This document shows positions 49,558 to 60,780 of a DNA stretch of 64,000 nt, piece after piece. Made by a program: the position numbers and the translations under genes. Position 1 is the first letter of the stretch. Every line of letters begins with the position of its first letter. The notes beneath the pieces are model-generated. The model saw only the letters and a program-made list of their open reading frames with translations. It did no database searches and was not told the origin of the DNA. The DNA is from Erythroxylum novogranatense (Eukaryota > Streptophyta > Magnoliopsida > Malpighiales > Erythroxylaceae): NCBI GenBank assembly GCA_029891385.1, contig CM057228.1, positions 64,300,523-64,364,522 of the forward strand, read 5' to 3'.

Positions 49558-51429
49558 AATTCCTTCAAATTGATGATTAGAAAATTGTCCTAAAGTAGCA
49601 TGATTTGAAATGAATGTTAAGGGCATATTGGGAAGTCCACTTAAAGAGTTATGTTGCAAGACTTTTAATGGAGGGGCACAATGGTCAATTGGGCTCTCAT
49701 TTTAATGACATGGCAAGGGATTTAAGTGGACTGTCGTGTTTAGAGAAGGACGAAGGCAGAGAGTTATGAAAATAAGAAACAAAAGAAGAGAAGAACGAAG
49801 AGAGAAGAAGAGAAGTGGAAGCTGATGGTGGAGAAGAAGAAGGGAGAGCTTCTAAGGTTCGGTTTTCTCCAAGATTCTTGAGGGGTTTTTGTTGCTTTTC
49901 AAAGGGAAAGGTGAAGAAAAAGGTGAAAGCTTGCCAAAGGGAACAAGTAGTTCGAAAATGAGAGAAGGAAGAAGGTAAGAGATGTTGTTAAATTATGATG
50001 AGATCTTGGTTTATTTGGCTTAAGATTGTTATGGCATTGAGTTTTCCAGGGTTAATTTAAGTGATTATGTTGGACCTCGATCTTTGAGTGGAATTTAGAA
50101 ATATTAAATGAAATTAAATGAGTGTGTTTGTATAAGTATTGTGTTATAGATGTCATTGTGCTTGAAGGAAATTGATGAGAAATGAAGTGATTGGTTTTGA
50201 TGACTTTGAAATTTGACTAGAGTTATATGAGTTATGAAAGTTAAAGTGAATGAGTTGATTGAAATAGAGTTGAACAATAAGAAAGAAAGAGAAAAAGGTG
50301 TGAAAATTTGAAGAATTAAGAAAGTTGACTTTTGGGTATAGAAAATTTGACTTGAGAGTTGACTTTTTGATTTAGGTAAAATTTGAGAAAATGGTCTTCT
50401 TGAAACTTGTATCTTATGTTGAGAGCTTTCCGTAGCCATAAAGTTTGATATTTTTCGATATCGGAAGTGAAAGTTATGATCTTTCAAAGTTATGTTTATT
50501 TTTGCTTTGGTGTTGGAAAATGCTCCAAGTGTAGGCTTGAGTATGCTATATTTTGAGAAGATTTCTGGACTGATCAGTTTTGAATTGAGTTAAGTGGTCT
50601 ACATGAAAGTTGTAGAGAAAGCTTATAGCTTTTCAATGATGTGTAATATATTAGTTTTGGTTGTGGAAATTAGAAGATTTGAAAATTTAAAGTTTGGATG
50701 TGGTATAGGATGACATTTAAGTGGGCAGTGCCTTTGATTGGAAGTTTTCACCCTTACAGAGGCAGAGATCGTCTTTAAGTGCTTTCTGAAAGTTTTAGAT
50801 TATTTCTTGATCTTTCCATTGATGTTAAGTATGCAACTTTTGGGCTATGAAATAGGAAGTTATGATCGATTGAAGTTTTGATAGTGCTTAGGTGATTGCT
50901 AACAGGGCAGAAACTTTGATTGAATAATTGACTTAGCTAGAGGTTGAAGTTGCTTTGGAGTTCTTCATGAACATTGTAGATCTTGTTTTATCTTTCCATT
51001 GATATAAAGCACGGAAATTTTGGACAAGGGAGTAGAAAGTTATGATTTTTAGAAGTTCGGATGCTGTTTAGTATGAAGCTGATCGACCAGTCACTTTCTA
51101 TGGAGTTTTTGACCCATTTAGAGGTCAATTTGATTTTTAAGGCCTCTATAAAAGTTGTAGAGGGTTCTTTTACCTTTCATAGACACCAAGTTTGTCAAAT
51201 TTGGAGTTCTGGGTCAAAATTTATGATGTTTACAAGTTGAGGTGTTGTTTAAAGTTTTGAGGAGATTATCGATTGGTCAATTTTGAGTGCATTTTTGAAC
51301 CCTTTAAAGACCGAGCTTGCTTTTAAGTCCTTCTTGAAAATTGTAGATATGTCTTTTGTCTTTCCAACGATACCAAGTTTGTAAAATTTGGAGTTCGGAG
51401 TCAAAAGATATGAAGGTTAGAAGTTAGGA

Positions 51430-51540
51430 GGTCAGGATCGCGTGACGACCATGCCATGAAGCGAAGCGATCGGCGCCAATATTGGCGATCGATCATTATT
51501 GAAGCGATCGATCGCCTGGCTGAGCGATCGGTCGACCCGA
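51430..51540. repeat. Cluster of GCGATCG palindromes
   Basis: At least five GCGATCG-type words, including GCGATCGATCGC, lie within about 110 bases that are much more GC-rich than their surroundings. Confidence 0.8.
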
Positions 51541-51724
51541 CCTCCCTTCACTCTTTTGAGCATAACTTCTTCATCCGACATCCGATAGACCCGATTTTTG
51601 AAGCATTGGATTCTTAAGACATTTTTCTATCTTTCCATTCTAGATTGATCAGTTTTGGAATTAAATGGAGAAAGATCGACCAGATCAAAGTGAGCAGATC
51701 AGTTGTAAAAGTTTGAACAGTGTT

Positions 51725-52150
51725 CAGTATTTTGGAGATATCTCAATCAGTAGAGCTCTGATCGATCTGATTCCTTTTTAAAATTAAAATAGAGACATGG
51801 ATCTACAATTTATTTGAAGGAGCTGATCGACAATATAGCCTCTAAGACTTTCAATTTTTGGATCGAAGTTAGGTGGTGTTCAGTTTCAGTTTTGTAATGG
51901 TCTGAACATCGTTCGGTAATTTAGAGATATCTGGAGCTGTAGAGCTCCAATCGATCGGATTTTTGTTGAAAATTAAACTACAGACAAGAATCTACAATTT
52001 ATCTGAAGGAGCCGATTGACAATTTAGCCTCTAAGACTTTCAATTTCTGGAGTGAAGCTCGGTGTAGTGTTCAGCCTCGGGTCTGAAGAACAGACTTCAG
52101 TATTTTGGAGATATCTTGAGCTATAGAGCTCCAATCAATCTGATTCTTAA
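51725..52150. repeat. ~187 bp degenerate tandem repeat, 2.3 copies
   Basis: Copies start near 51725, 51914 and 52098 with a form of CAGTATTTTGGAGATATCT. They share AGAGCTCYRATCRATC, ATCTACAATTTATYTGAAGG and AGCCTCTAAGACTTTCAAT in order. Confidence 0.85.
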
Positions 52151-55100
52151 AGTGTTGGATTTGTAAGACATAGAGGAACATTTTTCTAGAAGAAAGTTTT
52201 GTAAAATGGCTTCATTTACCTGATCGAAAGTATGGAGTGAATGTATTAGTTTTTAGGAAGGACATTGTTGGAAGATCACTTAAGGTTTTAAATTATAAGG
52301 ATTATACGTAAGGGGCATAAGGGGTCTTCTCTCATTCATTAATGGCAAGTTGGTAAATAAGAAGAGTGGGCTTTAGTATAAGAAGGAGCAGTGATGCATG
52401 TTATTGACAGAAACAAAAGAAGAAAAAGAACAAGAGAAAGAAGAGAGAAGGGAGAGCAAGCTGTCGGATGAGTGAAGGAGAAAGAAAAGAGAGAGAGATA
52501 GGATTTGATTTTTAGGGGTCTTCAAGCAAGCTTTCTATGTTGATTCAAGAGAGAAAAAGGTGGAGAATGAAGAGAGCTCCATCATGAACCAAGAAAATCC
52601 GAAATTGGAAAAGATGAAGGTAAGAGTCGATTTTCGATCTTTGATCTTTTAGAGAGTTTTTGGTTTAGATACCTTGGAATTGGTATGGGTTTGTGAATTC
52701 TAAGTTCAATTTTAAGGATTATGTTATTTATGAGGTTGAATTTGTGTAACATTGGTGTAGGGATTTTTCAATTGGAAGAATAAAAGAAGAAATGGTCAAA
52801 TTGAAGCATTGGACAAGCTTCAAGCATGGAAATGAGGTGGGTACCTATTTATAATAGAATTTATAAGCCACTATTGCTTTCTTTAAACAAAGAGATTTTA
52901 TGATTTCAATTGCATCATAAATGTTGCGTCATTGTATGAACGATTTGAAAAATCATTATTAATTCAATACATGAACTTTTGATGAATTGCAAAATACATT
53001 TGTGTTATGCCTCGAAAGATTCCATGTCATTTCGTATATTCAGAAAAGAACATTCGATAAATTGATTTAAGCATAATTATGTGCTTTTGTTTGGGCAAGA
53101 GAGAACCTGTTTCGTTAGTTTCGTCCATGATGACCCATAACCTCCCCCGGCTGCCCCCTTGAGGCCACGAGATCCTGAGAAATTGGACTCGTCTTGTTTA
53201 CGATAAACTTCGGTTTATCCGTTGTGTTTATGGAACTCTCGAGCCATTTGTTATGCATTGCATATGTGATTTGCCACTGCATCTATGAATTGTCAAGTTG
53301 ATGCATTCATGTTTTGTAACCTATGGGTTTATGGCTGAAAGCCTAAAAATCATACGTTTTGCAAATTGCGATTTTGAATACAGTAAGAAAAGAACTTTTT
53401 GAAAATGTGATTTACGGATTTCAAAGAAATGCTTTCTAAGACTAGAAAAGAAAAAGAATTTCAAGGGTTTTGCTTATTTATTTGTTATAAACTGTTACCC
53501 ACGAGCTATAAGCTCACCCCCCTTCATTCCCATCCATAGGTGATGAGAAGAAGATCGGGTGAAAGAAAGTGAAGGTTTTTGTTTGTTTGTATGTGTACAT
53601 ATTGTATTGTTTTTGTTAAATGGTGGTAAGAACAAGATCTTAGACTTTTGTTGAGAATTTAGGGGATTTTGTATCCTTTATGTATTTGGATTTTAATATT
53701 AATGTTGTATTATGGAATATTTTGTAAGCACGTATTTCATGACGTAAATACATTATGGATTTATATATGGAATGGTAGAATGAATTAGGATTCGCGTATG
53801 GATTTTGGGGATATAAATTTGTGTATGAGTACGAATGTGTTAAATTTTATGTAGAGAATAGAAAGGTGAATTATAGTTTTGTATTGTATATAAATTTGCA
53901 TGTGATTATGAATGGGATTGATTGTGTTGGGATGTCGGACAGGAGGTCCGATGAATTGTGTTGATTGGATTGGGAATTATTGAAGCGTCTATTGTGTATG
54001 AATTGCGGAGATATAGATATGTGTATTAAGTGTCTATTGACAAAAGAAAGGATTAGTAAGATTTTGTGTAATTGATGGTCATGATTTAAATAGGATCAAG
54101 TAGATTGAGATATTGGTTGAGGATGAATTTGTCCAAATGAGGAATTGAAGTGCTTTGTATGAGAATGATTAAAGAATGAAAAAAAGTACATAGATTTGGA
54201 TTAGTTAGATCGATAGTCTTAAGATTTCCAACGTGATGCTTTTCCTAAAATATTTGTTGACGGATGTAGGAAATTGGTTTCGATTCGATTTGATCCGATG
54301 TTTGCTTAGTTTTGATTTGCTTCCGATTCTTTCACTTTAAGAGTGGATTTGCTTTCGTGTTGTAAATACCATTCTTCTCTTTCACTTATGATTTTGCTTC
54401 AGCTTTATGATTTCCGTTTCGTTCGTTCGGTTATGTTCCTTTATTTCAATTTTTCTTTCAACCGCTTCATTTTTTGTTTAGTTTCTCCGCTTCTTCCGGT
54501 TGGGATCCGGCCTTCGGATCGGGTCCCAACAAATTAAGCTATGATGATGTTCAATTTTGGATAATTGGAAATTAGGGTTTATGCCCAATTTGTATGATTT
54601 GGGGTTTTTGGAAATTGTTGATTTAGAAGGCTTGAAATTATGATAAGTTTGTGAATTCTTAAGTTAATTTTGAGGATTATGATTTTTATGATGTTGAATT
54701 TGGATGTTTATGGATTAGGAAATTTTAAATTGGAGGAAAGAAGAAAGGTTTTGGAGAATTGAAGTGTGGATCAAGTTTCTAGCATGGAATTGAGGTGGGT
54801 AGCATATTTATATTTCGATTTGTAAGTTATTTATGAATTTTCGAAAATTAAAGAAAGCAAAAATTGGGTTTTTGATAAATTATCGTTTATGTAAATGTTT
54901 GAAAAATGATGATTAATGTTTGAAATTATGATTTCCAAATGATTAAAATTATTGTTTTAAAATGTTTTGATAAAGTAGAAAAAATTATCTGAAATTCTTT
55001 ATTTATGAATGAATTGATAATTGTGACATTCATTGATTTTTGAATGTTTTGATAAAATTGAATCATTGTGTTTGAATTTTTTAATAATTGTTAAATGTTG

Positions 55101-55496
55101 CATTCTTGAATGTTTGAGAATGTGTTATGTTATGTGAATTGGATTGAAGTTGTGACATTTGAATGAATTTGTGTATGATTAGAACATGAGTATAAGATTT
55201 TAGTTTTTCTAAAAAAGGTGCCTCCGGGCGTTTTGATTTCAAGTATGAAAGGTGTTATATGGGTATGTATTTTTGTTCGGTTGATTGTTGATGATGATGT
55301 AGAATTTGAGGAATGTATTTAGAGATATTTTGAGGTTAATTCATGTGGAAAGTGAAGGTAGAAAAGGATGAATGAGTAATTTGGGGTTGCTGCCATTCTG
55401 AGATAGTTTTAGGGATTATTTGAAAATGGTTTGGAGTTGGGAGATTGAGGATGATGGAGATTGAAGTGGTTTTGTACTGGTATGAAGTGAATCAGA

Positions 55497-56265
55497 CGTT
55501 AATACAGCACTTAGAAAACGATATTAGAATGCACGAGAAGGGGGGGTTGAATTATGTATTCCCCTTTTTATAAATCTTTTCATAACTATTTGTTTGAAAT
55601 AAAATTCTTTATAGAATTTTTATAAATTTCGATTGATCAAACTTTTCAATACTATATGTATAAAAACTAAGTAATGATAAGATTTGAAACTAAATTTGAG
55701 ATAGAGAGTAAGAGTGGTAGACACGAAGATTTATCCTGGTTCACCCCAAACCGTGGGCTACGTCCAGTCCTCAGAGTTTCTTCTGAAATTTCACTATCTC
55801 TTCAACTGTTACAAGTATTCTTTCACGAGCCTCTTCAGGTCTCTACAACCAGTATTCTTTCACACTTAGCCTCTGCAGGCTATCTGTACAACTTTTCTTC
55901 TCAGAAAAATATTTGAACACTTTGTTACAGAAAAATAGCACTCAGCTAAATCACTTTTTCACGTAGTAATTTTTCTCGCTATTTTGTGTAAGTATCTGTA
56001 CGTAAGTAACTATTTTGTGTAACTTTCTGTAACTTTGCAATCTTCGACTTGGACTTGTATTTATAGCCTTCGTCTCTAACTGCTTCTTGATTCTTGAATC
56101 TTGAATCTTGAATCTTTAAAGAAACGGTTAATCAGTTGAGTTATGTAACTAACTCGAACTGACTCTTGCGTCTTCTTCTTTTCTGCGTCTGCTTCTGCTT
56201 TTGTATTTGCGTCTGTGTCTGCGTCTGCTTTGCATTTGCGTTTGCATCTGCATCTGCTTTGCATT

Positions 56266-56304
<39 letters not shown>

Positions 56305-56525
56305 TTTGCATTTGAGTCTGCGTCTTTCATTATGCGTGTTGTCTTAAATGCGTGTTGACTTTAAGCTGTTTCAACTTCGTGCGTGTTGACTTAATTAAAT
56401 CGTGTCCGACTTCAGTTATTTCAACTTAAATGCGTATTCGAGTTAAATCATTTTGTTTTCTTTGTATTTGATCTCTTTTGTTATACATCAAAATCATATT
56501 TATGTAAAGTCATTTTGACTTAACA
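55497..56525 (-). repeat. 3' LTR of the SIRE-type element
   Basis: On the minus strand it starts TGTTAAGTCAAAATGAC at 56525, right after the polypurine tract. The 3' end is taken as TTAACG at 55497 because it mirrors the TGTTAA start with one change. That border is inferred and could be off by tens of bases. It contains the hexamer array at 56150-56340. Confidence 0.65.
56150..56340. repeat. (GTCTGC)n hexamer array in the SIRE-type LTR
   Basis: Runs of GCGTCT / GCATCT / GCTTTGCATTT variants occur, with the cleanest stretch at about 56269-56303. On the minus strand it reads as repeated Gln-Thr codons, but this is LTR sequence, not a gene. Confidence 0.9.
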
Positions 56526-56540
56526 ATCTCCCCTTTTTAG
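56526..56540 (-). promoter_or_regulatory. Polypurine tract of the SIRE-type element
   Basis: On the minus strand CTAAAAAGGGGAGAT directly precedes the LTR start. It primes plus-strand synthesis in copia elements. Confidence 0.8.
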
Positions 56541-56726
56541 TATAACAAATTATATACAAGAAAAGAAAACAAAATTCTGAGATGTTGCAAAAGTAAAACA
56601 AACTTATCTTCTTCCTTTCTTCGTCTGCTTTGTGGTCACACTTTCTTTGTCTGAACATCCTCTCCTCTTACATTCATTTTCTTCTTTTCTGCTCCCCCTA
56701 TTTGTTATAATAAAAATGATTAACGA

Positions 56727-59045
56727 TTACGGCTCTTGGTGATTCGCTATCATCTTTTCGAGATCATTCACCGTCTCCTTTATGTTGTTGAGTTCACCAC
56801 TTAATCGCTAACTTCATCCGGTGGATCAACTGACTGGAGGCTTGAGCAACTTCTGGCGATGGAGGTGAAAGGAATTGAAGTAGTGTAAGCATCAGAGGAT
56901 GGAGTGTAGTCTTCATTGATCTCAAAGGTAGGTGGACGAATGAACGTTTCAGCTTCAGGAAGATTTAAGTCAAAAGGAATAGGCAGCATAAGTAACTGTC
57001 TTCCTTGCAGGGGTAGCTCTTATGATTGTATAGACAGTGTATTAGACAAAGGGCTAATACGTAGAACTGTCTGAACAAGGAACTCAATAAATGTTCCTGT
57101 TCTTATTCTTCCCCCTACTGGACAGTCTTCCTCCTTATTAGTATAGCTGCTGCTCGCTTTATCTGGATTTTGTGCAGGAGTGCGTGCCTCGTCAATTCTT
57201 CGCACTTCTTCTGCAATCTGATCTGCGGACAGATCATTACTAGCATCATCTTCAGGAAATAATTTTGACTTCCCCTTAGTGAAATCTAGTGGAAATCTTG
57301 GTTGTATATCTGGTGCAACCATTATCTTTGTGTTTTCTGTGATTGGGAAAATAGTACATGGTTGGTAGGGACGTTTTGAAGGATATGGCATTGTAGCAGC
57401 AAATCCCAAAGTATCATAGAAGATCTTTTCATCTTCTTTGAGTAACTCCCATGTATTACGATTAATCACCATAGGTTGTACCACAGCTATTATTTTCTTC
57501 ACTGGTTGAACACCGATTATAATAGCAGTCCTTTGTTTGGTAACTACTTCCACCATTTTGATCTTCAACTTCTGTTTCCTCAAAAACTTATGGTAGTTGT
57601 ATACCATCAGATACGGTTTATCATCATCCGAATCTGATACTACTGTTGCTTCTTGATGTACTTCAGTAGGAGTTACCTGAATCGGGCTTTCATCTACTGG
57701 CTCCTCCTGTTGAGCAATAGGTGTTTCCTGAACCGTGCTTTCTTCCACTGGTTCCTCCTGTTGAACAATAGGGGTTTCCTGAACTGTATACTGCTCAGTT
57801 TCTATTTCTTCTCGAAGTTGAAGTGGTTTTCTTTCGACTAACCTTCTTATTCTTTCCCTCTGCTTCAGTCAGTCTTACCGATTTCTTTGTTGGAGATTTT
57901 CCTCTCTCAGATTTTGATTTTCTCTTCCTCTCAGTCTCTTTAGCTTTTCTGGGCGTATCTTCTTCTAGAATAGAGACTAAGGATCTTGTGGCTCTGGGTG
58001 CACAAGATTTAGAAGTTTCTTCTCGACTCTGTTCTCTGGCAATCTTTTCTTCTTGTTGCCTCAGAGTCTTAATCCTCGGAGATCTTTTTGCTTTCTTCAC
58101 AACTTCACTCAAAAGACTTTCTCCTCGTCTTTTTGGCGCACTTTGTTCTGTCCTCTGGGATTGGCTTTCTTCGAGATGAGGACTCGCCTGTTTCATGAGA
58201 GGTCTTCCTAGCACTCTCCTTAGTTCATCAGCAGGCGATTTGATACTCACTGGAGATTGAGAACTTGAAACGGGAGTCTTCTTCAATACACGCTCCCCCT
58301 CAGTTCTTGACTTCCTTGAAGAGTCGACTTGGTCTTTGTCTACAGTGCTCAGACCCATTCGCCGCATCGTGTGTGCATCGATCTTGCTCTTCAGAGGAAC
58401 AATTCTTCGATTTCCTTGGTGCAGAAGAATACCAGATTCCTTGAAAATCCTTGTCAGAAGCATGCCATAAGGATAACTAGTTGATTCCTTTATCCCCTTA
58501 ATCATATAATGAAGGATTAAGAAGGATAAATCTATGGGATTTCGATTCAGTAGGTAGAACAGACATTGTTCATCCAGAGTGGTCACCAAATTTCTTGAAC
58601 TAACTCTGGGAAGAATGCAATTAAACAAAATTGCGTGAAGCACCCTAGCCTTTGGAATCAAATTGGATGTCTTCCTCTCCCTTGAATCATTTGTGCCATA
58701 TAATTGCCTCTTGATATCTTCTTCCTTCATACCGACTTGGGACATCCATCCGGCCTTGGTAGACAGTTTCTCACTAACCGATGGACAATCGGTCACCTTC
58801 TTTATGAGCTCCTTTGTCACAATGACAGATATTCTATCTACAGAAGATACAATGGTGTTGTCTATTAGATGAGCGTTCTTCCAAAACTCATATACCTCAT
58901 CTGTGTATACTGTTTCTTGAGTCTGGAAGAAGTTCCTCCAACCAGCTCTTATGATTTCTGGTTCTACATCCATTCCGTCTCTTCTTAGTGACTCAAAGTT
59001 CACAAGTCTTCCAAAAATCATAGCTGCTTCCATTGTGTAGAGCAA
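56727..59045 (-). pseudogene. Extra 3' ORF of the SIRE-type element, frameshifted
   Basis: Three frames on the minus strand form one ORF. 59045-57795 (416 residues) contains a globular N-terminal half with RAGWRNFFQ, TDCPSVSEKL and a block like PKARVLHAILFNCILPR. This resembles the 'putative plant transposon protein' domain (PF20167) in layout, by recollection only. A Lys/Arg/Ser-rich tail follows (for example KRKSKSERGKSPTKK). A frameshift near 57830 leads into 57748-57020, an acidic Pro/Glu/Gln region with ~16-residue repeats of a VQETPIxQQEEPVxES type. Another shift near 56800 leads to a short helical end (ELNNIKETVNDLEKM) and a stop at 56727-56729. No signal peptide or clear membrane segment is seen, so an envelope role is not supported. 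The function is unknown; an RNA- or chromatin-binding role for the basic tail is conceivable. Confidence 0.65.
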
Positions 59046-59350
59046 AAACTGTCTTCTGGAGAACTTTTTGAGTGAAATGTTTTGAGAGAATTGGTAAAGT
59101 CGAAATGAACTGTCAGGAGATGATGAAAAGACTGCAATAATTTCACCTTCAGTCTACTTGTAGGATTACAGTCTGGTGAGTTCTAGAATTATTAAGAACC
59201 TCGATATTATCAAATTTTTCCCTCAAAAAATCTTCCTTGTGAGAGAAGTTACCAGCTGTAACTCACTGTAACTAACGTCGTTAGTTTTTGACGTTACTTT
59301 AGTCCTGACCGTTCACTTAACATAACCATGTTAAGATTGCGTCTTATCTT
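59046..59350 (-). other. Spacer between RNase H and the extra ORF
   Basis: About 300 bases have no frame. They could carry a splice acceptor or internal promoter for the downstream ORF. None is obvious. Confidence 0.4.
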
Positions 59351-60780
59351 CTAGAACCGTTCTTCACTCAGTGGTTTAGTGAAGATATCTGCCCACTGAA
59401 GCTCTGTTTCAACGAACTGTAGAAGCACCACTTTTCTCTGAACATAGTCTCTCAGGAAGTGATGTCTGACTTCTATATGCTTCACTCTGGATTGCTGAAT
59501 TGGATTCTTTGACAGATTGATTGCACTGGTGTTGTCGTAATAGATTGGAATCTCCTCTTCTTGAACTGAATAGTCTTCAAACTGATACTTGATCCATAGC
59601 GTCTGTGAGCAGCAACTTGCGGCAGACATATATTCTGCTTCAGCGGTTGATAGAGCAATTGAGCTTTGTCTCTTGCTTGACCAGGAGACTAGATTTCCTC
59701 CAAGAAAGTGACATCCTCCACTTGCGCTCTTCCTTTCGATTCTATCTCCGGCATAGTCAGCATCGCAATATCCAATTAACCTAAAATCTTTACCTTTCTC
59801 AAACATTAAGCAAAGATCAGTAGTACCTGCGAGATATCTCAAAATTCTTTTAACAACAATAAAATGAGACTCTCTAGGATCGGCTTGAAATCTTGCACAC
59901 AAGCATACACTGAACAAAATATCAGGTCTACTTGTTGTAAGATACAGTAAAGAACCAATCATCCCTCTATATAGGTTTGATCCACCTTCTTACCATGTTC
60001 GTCTTTCGACAAAAAGTTTGAAGGATGCATCGGAGTTGCCATAGGCTTCACATTATTCATATCAAATTTATTCAACAACTCTTTCACATACTTTTGTTGA
60101 TGAATGAAAATCTTCTCTTTGGATTGCTTAACTTGCAACCCAAGAAAGAACTTTAACTCACCCATCATACTCATTTCAAATTCTTTCTTCATTAGACTCT
60201 CAAACTTCAAGCACAACTCTTTTGAAGTAGCACCAAAAATGATATCATCAACGTAGATCTGTACTAAGATAAAATCATTCTGAAAATTCTTCCTAAAGAG
60301 CGTCTTATCAACTTGACCTCTATTGAAACCATTTTCTATTAAAAAGGTACTCAGACGATCATACCAAGCTCTAGGAGCCTGCTTCAAGCCGTATAAGGCT
60401 TTGTGAAGTCTATAGACATAGTCTGGGTTTTTAACATCTTTGAAGCCAGGTGGTTGTTTCACATACACCTCTTCATCTATAAAGCCATTCAGAAAAGCAC
60501 TCTTAACATCCATCTGAAACAACTCTATATCATGACAGACCGCATATGCCAACAAAATCCTTATAGCTTCAAGTCTCGCTACTGGAGCATATGTTTCATT
60601 GTAGTCTATTCCTTCTTGCTGATTATAGCCTTGTGCTACTAATCTAGCCTTATTACAACTCACTCTACCTGATTCGTCTAACTTATTCTTAAAAACCCAT
60701 CTGGTTCCTATAATGGATTTCTTAGAGGGTTTCGGAACTAAGGACCAGACGTTATTCCTAGTAAATTGATTCAGCTCCTC
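59351..60780 (-). pseudogene. SIRE-type reverse transcriptase and RNase H
   Basis: RT begins just after the integrase frame stops at 60781. The normal reading continues across 60780-60664 (GTRWVFKNKL) into 60663-59959, with ARLVAQGYNQ, QMDVKSAFLNG, LYGLKQAPRAWY and the catalytic YVDDIIFGAT. A one-base frameshift at about 59962 moves into 59962-59351, which carries MIGSLLYLT, then RNase H with YCDADYAGD, ALSTAEAEYM and YYDNTSAI (Asp, Glu and Asp of the active site all present), ending at DIFTKPL. All catalytic residues remain, and only the frameshift and the upstream stop break the polyprotein. It copies element RNA into DNA within the virus-like particle. Confidence 0.88.

Larger units (their letters stand above)
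50068..54531 (+). mobile_element. Probable solo LTR, 4.5 kb, TGTTGG family
   Basis: Begins TGTTGGACCTCG and ends GGGTCCCAACA, forming an inverted terminal repeat. Flanks are GATTA (50063-50067) and AATTA (54532-54536), a target duplication with one mismatch. It is inserted in the LTR starting at 43208, whose sequence resumes at 54532. It contains five module copies spaced 180-187 bp (50631-51362), a GCGATCG cluster (51430-51540), a ~187 bp tandem repeat (51725-52150) and the hairpin at 53503-53515. No coding content is seen. Confidence 0.75.
43208..55496 (+). mobile_element. 3' LTR of a gypsy-type element, split by three later insertions
   Basis: Begins TGTTGGACCCCGAAC after the polypurine tract. 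Its pieces are 43208-44736, 49563-50067 and 54532-55496. They are separated by a solo LTR with a perfect AATTC duplication and a second LTR at 50068-54531. Joining them reproduces the block order of the sister LTRs (GAAGAAGAAG stretch at 49750-49830, then GATTTGGGGTTTTT at 54597, then TTGAGGTGGGTAG at 54791). Its own 3' terminus is missing, apparently cut by the SIRE-type insertion at 55497. Confidence 0.65.

Noticed and set aside
50104..50487. 127-codon minus-strand frame
   Set aside because: Antisense to an LTR, low-complexity Ser/Phe/Ile composition, not kept in sister LTRs.
56076..56330. 84-codon frame rich in Gln-Thr repeats
   Set aside because: It is the translation of a hexamer microsatellite inside the SIRE-type LTR.
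57020..59045. Extra ORF of the SIRE-type element as a host gene
   Set aside because: Sense orientation, position between RNase H and the polypurine tract, and matching lesions place it within the retroelement.
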